Positions 7,890 through 15,906 are shown, counted from the stretch's first letter. The stretch: DNA of 64,000 nucleotides from Burkholderia pyrrocinia (GCF_018417535.1 NZ_CP070978.1:372001-436000); one strand, 5' to 3'. Notes: a model not told the origin generated them from the letters alone. Translations and numbers: made by a program.

Positions 7890-8528
7890 TCATTTCGCAT
7901 CGTTGTACACGGTCGCGCGCGATACGCCGAGATGCTGCGACACGATCTCCATCGCGCGGCGCACCTCGAGGAAGCCGTCGGCCTTCAGCGTCTGCATCAG
8001 CTCGCGGCGCTGGTCGGTCTTCAGTTCGCGCGGCGTCGTCGCGAGGCGCGTCGCGAACGCGTCGATGCGTTGCCGGATCGCGTCCGCGCCGGCCGGGTCG
8101 AGCGTTTCGGCGATGGTTTCGCCGTCGGTGCTGCAGAACTGGTTCAGCATGCCCTGGAAGCCGCGAAACAGCGTGACGTCGGCATTCAGGCACAGCGCGG
8201 CCACATAGCGGCCGGTCGAATCCTTGACGCCGATCGACGTGCTTTTCGCGGTGCGGCCGTCGGCGAAGCGGTTCGGGTAGTTCGCGAGCACTTGCGGGAA
8301 ATCGTCGTCCGCGATGCGGGCAAGGCCGAGCTCGGTCGCGGGATCGCCGACCGCGCGTCCGGACAGGTTGTTGTGGATCGCGAGGATCGCGTGCTTCGGC
8401 GTGCGCAGGTCATGGACCACGACCTCGGTGAACGGCGCGAACATCTCGCCGAGCCCTTCGGCGATGCGCCGCACCTGCTCGATCAGCGATGCCTGCTCCG
8501 ATAGCGCTTTGTTCCGGGTGGTGGTCAT
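7890..8528 (-). CDS. YheO-type PAS/helix-turn-helix transcriptional regulator
   Basis: This 212-aa protein has an N-terminal PAS-like YheO domain (about 15-125; GEMFAPFTEVVVHDLRTP and HNNLSGRAVGDPAT) and a C-terminal helix-turn-helix (RRAMEIVSQHLGVSRATVYN). This architecture is typical of regulators such as DauR that sense D-amino acids or related ligands. It sits between the dehydratase gene and a YbaK-like gene, all on the minus strand with gaps of 51 and 43 bp, so it likely belongs to a small operon and responds to a hydroxy- or D-amino acid. The start MTTTRN at 8528 was chosen because the domain begins right after it. Confidence 0.85.
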   Translation of the reverse strand: MTTTRNKALSEQASLIEQVRRIAEGLGEMFAPFTEVVVHDLRTPKHAILAIHNNLSGRAVGDPATELGLARIADDDFPQVLANYPNRFADGRTAKSTSIGVKDSTGRYVAALCLNADVTLFRGFQGMLNQFCSTDGETIAETLDPAGADAIRQRIDAFATRLATTPRELKTDQRRELMQTLKADGFLEVRRAMEIVSQHLGVSRATVYNDAK

Positions 8529-8571
8529 GGTGTGTTCACGTTCGGGTTGCGGATCGATGCGATGGTTTCGG

Positions 8572-9087
8572 TCAACCGGTGTATTCGGGGCCGTCGGTCG
8601 TTTCCGGCCGCGTGATGTCGGCCAGCAACGGGCGCGCGATCCGTACGTAGTCGGCCGCATCGAGCACGACCGAACGGTCGAGGCGGCCCGCGTTGAACGC
8701 GATCTCGTCGTTGCGTTCGACCAGCGCGGGATCGACGACGAGCGTCACGTTGCCGTCGAACACGAACGGCGGCACGGCGCCCATCACGCAGCGGGTGACG
8801 GCGGCCGCGAGCTCGGGCGGCGCGAGCGTCGCCTTGCGGCGGCCGACGGCATCGGCGACTTTGCGGAAATCGATCTTCAGGTGGCCGGGAATCACGGCGA
8901 GCGCGGTTGTGTCGCCGCCGTCCTTGAACGTGCACAGCATCGCCTTCGCGCCTTGTTCGGGGCGCGTGCCGCGGATCGCGGCGATTACGTCGGATTTACC
9001 TTCCGCCGGATGCTCCAGCACGCGGAAACGGGCGCCGGATGTGTTCAGCAGTTCGCAAAGCGTGTCGAAAACGGGGTAGTCGTTCAT
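8572..9087 (-). CDS. YbaK/ProX-family aminoacyl-tRNA deacylase-like protein
   Basis: This 171-aa single-domain YbaK/prolyl-tRNA-editing-domain protein (MNDYPVFDTL...) has RVLEHPAEGKSDVIAAIRGT followed by GAKAMLCTF, in which the lysine is the conserved catalytic-pocket residue. IDFRKVADAVGRRKATLAPP and GAVPPFVFDG complete the family pattern. These free-standing editing domains hydrolyse mischarged tRNA such as Ala-tRNA(Pro) or Cys-tRNA(Pro). It is first in the minus-strand set that also holds the YheO regulator and the dehydratase, so it may deal with misacylation by the amino acid concerned. Confidence 0.82.
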   Translation of the reverse strand: MNDYPVFDTLCELLNTSGARFRVLEHPAEGKSDVIAAIRGTRPEQGAKAMLCTFKDGGDTTALAVIPGHLKIDFRKVADAVGRRKATLAPPELAAAVTRCVMGAVPPFVFDGNVTLVVDPALVERNDEIAFNAGRLDRSVVLDAADYVRIARPLLADITRPETTDGPEYTG

Positions 9088-9616
9088 GTCGCTCCGGGTG
9101 GGTTGGGCCGAGGAATCGCGGCGTGCACGCAATGAAGGGTGGCTGCGGGCTGGTCGATGGATTGTCCAATTGTAGACGTTTTGTCGTGAGCATGGCAAAA
9201 ACGTGTGTCGCCGCGGAGCGGCGGCCGTTGTCATGGGAAACGGGGGGGGGGCGAAAGAATGACTCCTCGCGGAATGGTGCGGAACATGGAGAGAACTGTC
9301 GGCGTTCGGCCAGGAAGGGACGTTCGCGCCTGCCGGGGAAGGTCCGCTGCTCGGCCCGTACCGGCCGTCACTCTCCGGAGAAGCTGTCTGCTTGCGCCGT
9401 GCTTCAACAACGGCGTGACCACACGCATAAGCCTTCCCGAGCTGTGACACGTAGAGTTGCTTGGACTATCTGTCCGTTCTGCTATACCCAATTCATGAGC
9501 TGTGCGCGGCCCACGCGCCGCACGGCGAGTCGAGTGCCCGTTGCGACTGGCGCGACACATGGGCAACACGTCGGTGGGAACTGCTTCTTCGGGCTGGAGG
9601 CTGGCAGGAGGCTGAC
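9088..9616. other. Intergenic segment with a G10 tract, no supported gene
   Basis: 529 bp between the divergent YbaK-like gene and the first DsrE gene. Short frames exist but none has family features or a convincing ribosome binding site. It contains a run of ten G (9242-9251). The end nearest the YbaK-like gene is AT-rich (ATTGTCCAATTGTAGACG near 9160-9180) and probably carries that gene's promoter. Confidence 0.6.
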
Positions 9617-9943
9617 ATGGCAAATTACCTGTTCGTAGAATCGCGCGGTCCATATGGTGCGGGGGATCCCGAGCACGTCGAGGAACTGGTCAGGGGCGTA
9701 CGCCAGAGGGGCAACACGGTCACACTGTTCCTGGTTCAGAACGGCGTGCTTTCCACTCGCCCGGGCGCAAAATTCAGCGAGCGATATGCGGCGCTGACGC
9801 GCAGCGGCGTCACCGTTCTTGCCGATGAATTCTCCCTGCGCGAGCGGGCGATCGAACGGCTGGCGGAAGGTGTCCAGAAGGCGGACATCGGGCAACTCGT
9901 GGATCTTCTCTTTGTGGCTGGGACCAAGGCCATTTGGCACTGA
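9617..9943 (+). CDS. DsrE-family protein (first of three)
   Basis: This 108-aa protein (MANYLFVESRGPYG...) has the DsrE/TusD-like pattern: an opening strand (NYLFVES), a helix (EHVEELVRGVRQRG), a second strand (TVTLFLVQNGVL), and a late helix then strand ending VDLLFVAGTKAIWH. It contains no cysteine, so it cannot itself carry persulfide and may play a structural part, as DsrF- or DsrH-like subunits can. A strong AGGAGG lies 7 bases before ATG 9617. The next DsrE-family gene starts 15 bp after its stop. Confidence 0.8.
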   Translation: MANYLFVESRGPYGAGDPEHVEELVRGVRQRGNTVTLFLVQNGVLSTRPGAKFSERYAALTRSGVTVLADEFSLRERAIERLAEGVQKADIGQLVDLLFVAGTKAIWH

Positions 9944-9958
9944 ATCAAGGAGAACGTG

Positions 9959-10372
9959 ATGGCTATTGGTATGAAACTGACCCTGGCACTGATGGATCCT
10001 CCATATGAGAAGGCAGCGAGCACGACGGCGCTGCGCATTGTGGATGCCGCACTGCGACGGGGGCACGACGTAACGGTGTTCGCCTACGAAGGTGCCGTCA
10101 ATCTGACCATGAAGGCGCAAGCCCCGCATGCCAATCCGGTCAAGGGCACATCCGTGGAGGAGGAGGATCACCCGACAACCAGGGACTGGGTGGCAGCCTT
10201 GTTTCAACTCGCTGCCCAGCAGGGTGTCAAGCTCGATTGGATCAACTGCGGCCTGTGTGTGGACGAACGCGGCGCAGGCGACTGGATCGAGGGTCCCCGC
10301 CGAGGCAGTCCGAAGGATTTTCTCGACTCCACGATCCAGAGCAACGCTGTGCTGGTAATCCCGACGAAATAG
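9959..10372 (+). CDS. DsrE-family protein (second; with Cys pair)
   Basis: This 137-aa DsrE/DsrF/TusD-like protein (MAIGMKLTLALMDPPYEKAA...) carries a helix with STTALRIVDAALRRGHDV, then VTVFAYEGAVNL and the motif LDWINCGLCVDERG. The position matches the active-site cysteine region of DsrE/TusD sulfur-transfer subunits, here as C-x-x-C. It ends SNAVLVIPTK. ATG 9959 is preceded by AAGGAGAACG; a GTG one codon earlier is possible. It is the most likely persulfide-carrying member of the three-gene set. Confidence 0.82.
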   Translation: MAIGMKLTLALMDPPYEKAASTTALRIVDAALRRGHDVTVFAYEGAVNLTMKAQAPHANPVKGTSVEEEDHPTTRDWVAALFQLAAQQGVKLDWINCGLCVDERGAGDWIEGPRRGSPKDFLDSTIQSNAVLVIPTK

Positions 10373-10382
10373 GAGTCGCGCC

Positions 10383-10763
10383 ATGAAAATCCTGAGCATT
10401 GTCGAGACAGCGTACCGGGCTACCCTGGAAGAACAGGACGACACCATCCTGTGGCTGAACCATGTGCTGAAAAACGCCGGCGCGGACATCAGCCTGCTGC
10501 TGTGCGGAAGCGCCGTGAACTATGCAGCGCGCGGGCAGGACGCCACCGGCCTTGCCTTCGGCACGCGCCGGCAGGTCCATCCGCCGGCGCTCGACAAGGA
10601 TCTCGACAAAATGATCGGCGTCGGCGTTGCCGTGTATGCGGTCGACGAGGACATGCGTGACTGTGGACTGGCACAGGAAGATGTCATCGGCGGCCTGACG
10701 CTGCTCGCGCGTGCCGAGATCCCCGCCCTGTTCGACCGCTTCGATCAGGTCTGGCACTGGTAA
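10383..10763 (+). CDS. DsrE-family protein (third)
   Basis: This 126-aa DsrE-fold protein opens MKILSIVETAYRATLEEQ, followed by a helix (WLNHVLKNAGADI), strand SLLLCGSAVNYA, and a helix-strand pair (KMIGVGVAVYAVDEDMRD) leading to CGLAQEDVIGGLT. Cysteines occur at the end of strand 2 and in the RDCGL turn. It starts 10 bp after the second DsrE gene, with AGGAGTCGCGCC upstream. Three adjacent DsrE-family genes recall the DsrEFH and TusBCD hetero-hexamers that relay sulfur, but the sequences differ enough that subunit equivalence is not certain. Confidence 0.82.
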   Translation: MKILSIVETAYRATLEEQDDTILWLNHVLKNAGADISLLLCGSAVNYAARGQDATGLAFGTRRQVHPPALDKDLDKMIGVGVAVYAVDEDMRDCGLAQEDVIGGLTLLARAEIPALFDRFDQVWHW

Positions 10764-11192
10764 CGGCTCGAGGCTGCACCGCATTCTGCTGACCGGAGGG
10801 AACGCTTGCGTTTCGCTCGCAACCGTTGCGGCATGCCGTCAGGGGGCGCCCCGGCCATACGCAACGGTCGCCGAGCGGAGCGTTGCAGCGATTCCCGATA
10901 GTCGCGTGCAGGCCGGGGAGCGAACGGTCGCGAGCTTTGACCGAGCGGCTCCAATGGGTTGTCAAGCGGCTATCGCCGAGCGTGTCCTTTGGCGCGCGCC
11001 GAATGACCTTTGGCGCAACTGCGATCACGGAGGATGACGAATCGTCGAGAGCCGGATTCGCCAATACGGTTTACTCGGCAGTTGCCTGACGTTCGTCGCA
11101 GGCTTGACGGCGGATCGATTCGACTGCCGGGGTTGCATACGAAATCGTGGAAGCTAGACTGGAAATTCCCCATGCATACCATGGAGGGAGAC
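10764..11192. other. Intergenic segment with decayed repeats, no supported gene
   Basis: 429 bp without a convincing gene. Short related motifs recur (CAACGGTCGC near 10862, GAACGGTCGC near 10921), suggesting remnants of an intergenic repeat family. The longest plus frame (10826-11089) lacks a ribosome binding site and domain features. Confidence 0.5.
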
Positions 11193-11381
11193 ATGACGAC
11201 CATCTATGTCGTGAAGACCGGTGAGCAGTTCCTCTGCACCGGTGAGGATGGCGACATCGGCATGGCACCGGTGATTGAAGACGCCATGTCCTTTCTGTCG
11301 TATGAGGAAGCGAAAAAAGCCGCGAACGAGAACGCCGACCCCGGATACGAAATCGTGGCCGTCAACATCACCGGCCGCTGA
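11193..11381 (+). CDS. Small conserved-looking hypothetical protein
   Basis: This 62-aa protein begins MTTIYVVKTGEQFLCTGEDG. It is acidic, with a strand-turn-strand start and a helix (SYEEAKKAANENADPGYE) ending in a strand (IVAVNITGR). GGAGGGAGA lies just before ATG 11193; two earlier in-frame ATGs (11172, 11181) are less well placed. Base composition is less GC-extreme than in the flanking core genes. No family is recognised. It lies in the same island-like segment as the DsrE genes. Confidence 0.62.
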   Translation: MTTIYVVKTGEQFLCTGEDGDIGMAPVIEDAMSFLSYEEAKKAANENADPGYEIVAVNITGR

Positions 11382-11581
11382 CGCGGCGTTCGTTGCCGGG
11401 CGCTCGGTGACGGAGGGTACTCGCAATTTTGCTCGGTCCATGCGATACGGTGTCCGGTTGGCTGCGTCCCAAATCATCTGCGAACAGGCAAGGTCGCGCA
11501 TCGAGATTCGCACGATGCGGCCAACCGAATGCCGCCACGGTGCGGGCGTCACGGCCTCGCGCGCGTCGCGAGCACGGTGGG

Positions 11582-11601
11582 GCGTTGTCTCGGTTCGGCC
11601 A
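11582..11601 (+). repeat. 20-bp direct repeat, left copy
   Basis: GCGTTGTCTCGGTTCGGCCA, identical to the copy at 13456-13475. The two flank the rhlE-type gene on the same strand. Confidence 0.85.
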
Positions 11602-11931
11602 GAAGCGGCCACTCGAAAATACCAAGTCGAGCGATTGTTTCGGGTCGACAGGACCCATTGGTCGCGCGCTGGATCATGGATGGCCTGGCAGGACTCGGGC
11701 CTTGTTTCGGGCAGTTGGCGGCGATGCAGGTGCGCGCGTGGCGGGTTGCGCGGCCACTGGCGCGTTTGCTGTTGATGCAATCGGGGCTGGCGCTGGCGGC
11801 AGTGCTGCTCATCGGTGTCCCGTAGTACAGCTTGCCGGCGCGGTGTGGGGCGCCCGGCGCCGCTACGTTTTTCAGTGGCGATCGACGTCGATCCTTTTGA
11901 CCATCGATGTGCGCGGTGCAATCAGCGCGGC

Positions 11932-11952
11932 AACCGCTAGAATTGCGGTTTT
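11932..11952 (+). promoter_or_regulatory. Hairpin in the helicase leader (attenuator-like, or -10 region)
   Basis: AACCGC (11932-11937) and GCGGTT (11945-11950) form a 6-bp stem followed by TT, making a short T4 run, 17 bp before the helicase ATG. The loop sequence TAGAATT also resembles a -10 box. It is either a weak terminator/attenuator in the 5' leader or the promoter itself; sequence alone does not decide. Confidence 0.4.
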
Positions 11953-11969
11953 AGCCCGGAATACCCCCC

Positions 11970-13415
11970 ATGTCTTTTGCCTCGCTTGGCCTGATCGATC
12001 CCTTGCTGCGCAATGTGCAGGACCGCAATTACCAGACACCTACGCCGGTGCAGGCCAAGGCGATTCCTGCCGTGCTCAGTGGCAAGGACGTCATGGCTGC
12101 GGCACAGACCGGCACCGGCAAAACGGCGGGTTTTGCGCTTCCGCTGTTGCAACGGCTGGTGCAACACGGCCCGGCGGTGTCCAGCAACCGCGCGCGTGTT
12201 CTGGTGCTGGTGCCCACGCGTGAACTGGCTGAACAGGTGCTGCAAAGCTTTATCGATTACGGCAAAGGCCTCGACTTGCGATTTCTGGCCGCGTACGGCG
12301 GTGTGAGCATCAACCCGCAGATGATGAAGTTGCGCAAGGGCGTGGATGTGCTCGTTGCCACGCCGGGCCGTTTGCTGGATCTCAACCGCCAGAACGCAGT
12401 GCAGTTCGACCAAGTACAAACGCTGGTGCTGGATGAGGCCGACCGCATGCTGGATCTGGGCTTCGCGCGCGAACTCGACGCCGTTTTCGCCGCGTTGCCC
12501 GCTCGGCGCCAGACTCTGCTGTTCTCGGCCACGTTTACCGATGATATCCGCGCCATGGCGGCGGGCATTCTGCGCGGCCCGGTCAATATCAGCGTCAGCC
12601 CGCCCAATGCCACGGCCAGCAAGATCAAGCAGTGGGTGGTGCCGGTGGATAAGAGGAACAAGCCTGACCTCTTCATGCACCTTGTGGCCGAGAACAGCTG
12701 GGAGCACGCGCTGGTATTCGTCAAAACCCGCAAAGGCGTGGATTACCTGGCGGCCATGCTGGATGAAGCGGGCTATGCGATCGACACCATCCACGGCGAC
12801 AAACCGCAACCCGCGCGCCTGCGTGCGCTGGAGCGCTTCAAGACGGGCGAAATACAGATGCTGGTAGCCACCGATGTGGCTGCGCGCGGGCTGGATATCG
12901 ACGACCTGCCGCTGGTGATCAACGTTGATTTGCCGATCGTGGCGCAAGACTATGTGCACCGTATTGGCCGTACCGGCCGCGCGGGCGCCAGCGGCGTGGC
13001 GGTGTCCCTTGTGTGTGCCGATGAAGCGCCGCAACTGGCCGCGATCGAAGCGCTGATCCGGCAAACGCTGCCCCGTGAAGAAGAGCCGGGTTTCGAAGCC
13101 GAACACCGCGTGCCGGAAACCAGCGCAACGGGCCAGATTATCAAGAAACCCAAAAAGCCCAAGAAGCCCAAAGTGCCGCAAGCTGCGTCGGGCGTCATGC
13201 AGGTGCCCGGCAAAAAACCGCGCGCGCAAAATGGCGAAAGCAAGCGCAAGCCTGGGGCGCAGCGCGCTGTGGCCGCGGGTAAAGGCTCAAGTTTGTCCAG
13301 CGGTAACCCATTCAGCGTACAAAAGCCACGCAGCAAACCGGCCAGCAAGCCGGCGGCGGGGTCACGCAAGCCGGCTGGCAAACCCGCTGGTGGCCGCGGC
13401 AAACGTCAACCCTGA
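11970..13415 (+). CDS. rhlE: DEAD-box ATP-dependent RNA helicase, RhlE type
   Basis: This 481-aa protein has every DEAD-box motif: Q motif (YQTPTPVQAKAIP), Walker A AQTGTGKT, PTRELA, TPGR, DEAD in VLDEADRM, SAT, and in domain 2 ARGLD and HRIGRTGR. Residues after about 370 form a Lys/Pro/Ala-rich basic tail (KKPKKPKKPKVPQ and later PASKPAAGSRKPAG) that would hold RNA. RhlE-type helicases remodel rRNA and degradosome RNAs. Codon choice is visibly less GC3-extreme (many TTG, GAT, AAA) than in neighbouring core genes, and a 20-bp direct repeat brackets the gene, so acquisition from another betaproteobacterium is possible. Confidence 0.9.
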   Translation: MSFASLGLIDPLLRNVQDRNYQTPTPVQAKAIPAVLSGKDVMAAAQTGTGKTAGFALPLLQRLVQHGPAVSSNRARVLVLVPTRELAEQVLQSFIDYGKGLDLRFLAAYGGVSINPQMMKLRKGVDVLVATPGRLLDLNRQNAVQFDQVQTLVLDEADRMLDLGFARELDAVFAALPARRQTLLFSATFTDDIRAMAAGILRGPVNISVSPPNATASKIKQWVVPVDKRNKPDLFMHLVAENSWEHALVFVKTRKGVDYLAAMLDEAGYAIDTIHGDKPQPARLRALERFKTGEIQMLVATDVAARGLDIDDLPLVINVDLPIVAQDYVHRIGRTGRAGASGVAVSLVCADEAPQLAAIEALIRQTLPREEEPGFEAEHRVPETSATGQIIKKPKKPKKPKVPQAASGVMQVPGKKPRAQNGESKRKPGAQRAVAAGKGSSLSSGNPFSVQKPRSKPASKPAAGSRKPAGKPAGGRGKRQP

Positions 13416-13432
13416 TCCGTGGGGATGTGTAA

Positions 13433-13456
13433 CGCCAGCCCTTGAACAGGCTGGCG
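13433..13456 (+). terminator. Hairpin after the helicase gene
   Basis: CGCCAGCC (13433-13440) and GGCTGGCG (13449-13456) form a perfect 8-bp stem with an 8-base loop, 17 bp after the stop codon. There is no clear T tract, so the terminator call is moderate. Confidence 0.5.
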
Positions 13457-13475
13457 CGTTGTCTCGGTTCGGCCA
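13456..13475 (+). repeat. 20-bp direct repeat, right copy
   Basis: GCGTTGTCTCGGTTCGGCCA, identical to 11582-11601. It starts at the last base of the hairpin behind the helicase gene. Confidence 0.85.
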
Positions 13476-13817
13476 TCTACCGACATCGACCCGCACTTTC
13501 GAACTGCCATTCAAACGTCGCTTCCGCCCAGGCAATGGACCTTCGTGCGCGGATTTCGTCAGTCATGTAGCCGGCCGTTGATTACATCCCTGTTTCATTC
13601 CTGGCCGCAGGCGGCACCTGCGGCACGCCGTGCGGGCGACGCACGCGGAACGCCGTGAATTTCGATGCGTTACCGCGAATTCATTGCACGCGACCTATAC
13701 TTTCAAAATCATTTCGCCCGCGACAAGGAGGCGCAATCGTGCTCGACGTACTTCGCGCGGCATCCCGCGCGGCCATTCACGCAAGACCCATGACTACTGT
13801 CGTAAGAGGAAGACATC

Positions 13818-14030
13818 ATGACGCGCAAATACATCGATTGCCGGGAATTCCCGAGCGAAATGAATTGTTCCATTGCGCTATCCGCGGATTCCGAAAACGA
13901 GTTGCTCGAGGCGGCCGTACAGCATGCGGTCGCGGTTCACAAGCATGCCGATTCGCCGGAGCTGCGTTCACAGCTGAAAACGCTGTTTCATGACGGCACG
14001 CCACCCGTTGAAACACCGCGTCACGCGTAA
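13818..14030 (+). CDS. DUF1059 small protein
   Basis: This 70-aa protein matches the short DUF1059 family: MTRKYIDCREFPSEMNCSIA then ALSADSENELLEAAVQHAV. The paired C-x(n)-C start and the helix ELLEAAVQHAV are the family hallmarks. Function is unknown; members are small and probably cytosolic. AAGAGGAAG sits before ATG 13818, and a TATACT box (13696-13701) about 120 bp upstream could be its -10 element. It is monocistronic, the last gene of the island-like segment. Confidence 0.85.
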   Translation: MTRKYIDCREFPSEMNCSIALSADSENELLEAAVQHAVAVHKHADSPELRSQLKTLFHDGTPPVETPRHA

Positions 14031-14404
14031 CGCTGGCGCGACAAACTGAAGAGCAGCGACCGCCTCGCGACGGCCATCTGCCAACAACGTATTTGCGTTG
14101 ACCGTAGCTGCACATCCTGCCGAAATCTTCTTCTGCGTGTGGTCCAGTGGGGCGGCTACGGAAGTTCGGCCATCGTGCGAATACTTTGCTGCCGGGCCGA
14201 ACTCGTACTTCCGCGTTCGGCCAATAGTTGCCGCTGGCCCATCGCACAAAGCTGTCATTCGGACGGCTGCGCCACGCTGCGGATTCAACCCGTCGATGCA
14301 ACGAATCGATGAAAGCGCTCAGCCGGTGTATCGAAGCCTAATGTCTTTCGCGGACGTTCATCGAGCCGCGCGGCCACCCCCGCGCGGCCCGCGATCGCGT
14401 CAAT
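14031..14404. other. Intergenic segment with decayed GTTCGGCCA-type repeats
   Basis: 374 bp with no supported gene. Two further GTTCGGCCA cores occur (near 14164 and 14215; the second reads CGTTCGGCCAATAGTTGCCG), matching the core of the 20-bp repeat that flanks the helicase. They look like worn copies of a dispersed intergenic element. Confidence 0.5.
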
Positions 14405-15121
14405 CTACCCCCGCACGGCCTTCACCACATACTGACTCGTCGGCACCACATCGATCTTGTCGAAATCGATGAAGCGCCCACAGCTATCCATCATCTCGGC
14501 CACATTACGCTGAAACTTCTCGTCGTCGCCGACCGCATCGAAGAACGCATGCGGATCGGTCATCGCGGCGGCCGGGAAGCATTCCTCGACGATCGCGTCG
14601 TAACCGGGCGCCGCATGCGTGAGCGCGCGCACGACGACGTTCTGCACATACACGAAATTGTCCTGCGTATCGATCGCGACGCGCGTGTGATGGCCGTGCC
14701 ATACGTCGAGCCACGCTTCGTGCGTGAGGCGCGGCGGCCGCTTCAGGAACGCGAGTTGCGAAAAGCCGGTCGTGCGTTCGCCCGGCCGCGCCGGGAAGCG
14801 CGTGTTCGGAATCGGCTGCGACTCGGTGACCAGATACGCGGCCATGTGCGGGACGATCGCGCGCACCGCATCGTCGAACGGCTGGCGGAACATCGCGTTC
14901 GCGCTGTCGACCCACATCGCGACGATCCCGTCGATGCACGGATGCGTGTTGGTCTGCTTCAGGCCCGCGGCCGGCGCGACATCGGCATCGGCGACGTTCA
15001 CCTGCACGCCGTGCGCGCCGAGCGACAGCAGCTTGTCGGCGAGCTGCGTGCGCACCGTGCGGTGCCACTGATCGGGCGCGGCCTGCGCGTCGCGCCACAA
15101 CACGTAAATGACTTTCTCCAT
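14405..15121 (-). CDS. EthD-domain protein
   Basis: This 238-aa protein has two ferredoxin-like halves. The first is MEKVIYVLWRDAQAAPDQWH; the second holds the EthD-like signature RPPRLTHEAWLDVWHGHHTR. EthD-fold proteins are dimeric alpha/beta barrels accompanying aromatic, polyketide and ether degradation, often acting as cyclases or dehydratases. The gene lies 51 bp downstream of a SnoaL-like gene on the same strand, so the two form an operon facing away from the SnoaL/SDR operon at 15907. The longer-than-usual length fits a tandem two-domain member. Confidence 0.8.
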   Translation of the reverse strand: MEKVIYVLWRDAQAAPDQWHRTVRTQLADKLLSLGAHGVQVNVADADVAPAAGLKQTNTHPCIDGIVAMWVDSANAMFRQPFDDAVRAIVPHMAAYLVTESQPIPNTRFPARPGERTTGFSQLAFLKRPPRLTHEAWLDVWHGHHTRVAIDTQDNFVYVQNVVVRALTHAAPGYDAIVEECFPAAAMTDPHAFFDAVGDDEKFQRNVAEMMDSCGRFIDFDKIDVVPTSQYVVKAVRG

Positions 15122-15172
15122 TGCTTCGGCTCCAGAGGGGAATGACGGGATCGGCGGCGTTGTCGCCGGGGT

Positions 15173-15694
15173 TCAGGAAGCGGTGACGGCCGCGCCATGT
15201 GCGCCATGTGCGTCATGCGCACCCGGCGCGAACCGGTTCGCGGTCAGCGTGAACGACGTCGGGATCGGCGACGTGACGGATTCGAACAGCCGCTCGTGGC
15301 GCGTCGCGTGAATGCGCCACACGCCGTCGCGTTTCACGTACTGGTCGTCGTAGAACGCGGTGCCGTGCAGCAGGTAGTTATCCTCGAGATTGATCGCGTG
15401 ATCCTCGAGAAACCACACGCCGCACGCGTGATCGGCGGACACCAGCGTGAGTTCGGGGTGATGGCCATGATGCATCGTCAGGAAGGTCGGCTTGCCGATC
15501 AGCGCGCGCAGGCTCGACACGAACGCGTCGCGGCCGTCGTACGCATAACGGCCGCCATACAGCCGCGCCTCGCAATCCTCGGTCAGGCAATCGGCGAGCA
15601 GCGGCCAGTCGTGCGTATCGACCGCGCGGAAATACCGGTACTTCAACTGTCGGATCTGCTCGTATTCATGGAGCGTGCGGGTCGTGTCGTCCAT
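15173..15694 (-). CDS. SnoaL-like (NTF2-fold) protein
   Basis: This 173-aa protein has the SnoaL_4 pattern: an N-terminal helix (EYEQIRQLKYRYFRAVDTHD), DCLTEDCEARL, a Y-D-G-R-D-A-F turn, then HHGHHPELTLVSAD and the strands GTAFYDDQYVKRDGVWRI leading to ATRHERLF. The fold forms a cone-shaped pocket used by polyketide cyclases, dehydratases and small isomerases. It is paired with the EthD gene downstream. About 210 bp separate it from a divergent SnoaL homologue, so both probably share a control region. Confidence 0.82.
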   Translation of the reverse strand: MDDTTRTLHEYEQIRQLKYRYFRAVDTHDWPLLADCLTEDCEARLYGGRYAYDGRDAFVSSLRALIGKPTFLTMHHGHHPELTLVSADHACGVWFLEDHAINLEDNYLLHGTAFYDDQYVKRDGVWRIHATRHERLFESVTSPIPTSFTLTANRFAPGAHDAHGAHGAAVTAS

Positions 15695-15906
15695 CGCCGT
15701 ATCTCGTGGTGGTGTCGTTCGATGGTAGGAACGAAGCCGCCTGCATCACATCGTCTGTTCGGACGAAAGCCGCCTACGCATGCGGCCGGCGCTGCCGCGA
15801 TGAACCGCCGGATTAATCCGAACGGGTGATGGCCGGCGCGTCGCGCGGCGGTAACGTGGCATCGACGCGGCATCCGATCCGCGCCGGCACCGAACAAGGA
15901 GACGGG

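Larger units (their letters stand above)
11382..11969. other. Long intergenic segment before the helicase gene
   Basis: 588 bp. It holds one copy of a 20-bp direct repeat (11582-11601) inside a stretch that looks like a decayed repeat (GGTTCGGCCAGAAGCGGCCA). It also holds a possible 49-aa hydrophobic frame (ATG 11676 to stop 11825, ending in LALAAVLLIGVP) with no ribosome binding site and no recognised family, and the helicase leader with its hairpin. Otherwise nothing is supported. Confidence 0.5.

Noticed and set aside
9205..9447. 80-codon plus-strand frame spanning the G10 tract
   Set aside because: Composition is biased by the G run and no domain or homologue pattern is visible.
11529..11825. 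Small hydrophobic frame ending LALAAVLLIGVP
   Set aside because: No ribosome binding site or family match was found, and it lies among decayed repeats. It could be a remnant but is not supported as a gene.
13655..13993. 112-codon plus-strand frame overlapping the DUF1059 gene
   Set aside because: It shares most of its length with DUF1059 in another frame; the DUF1059 frame has family match and SD.
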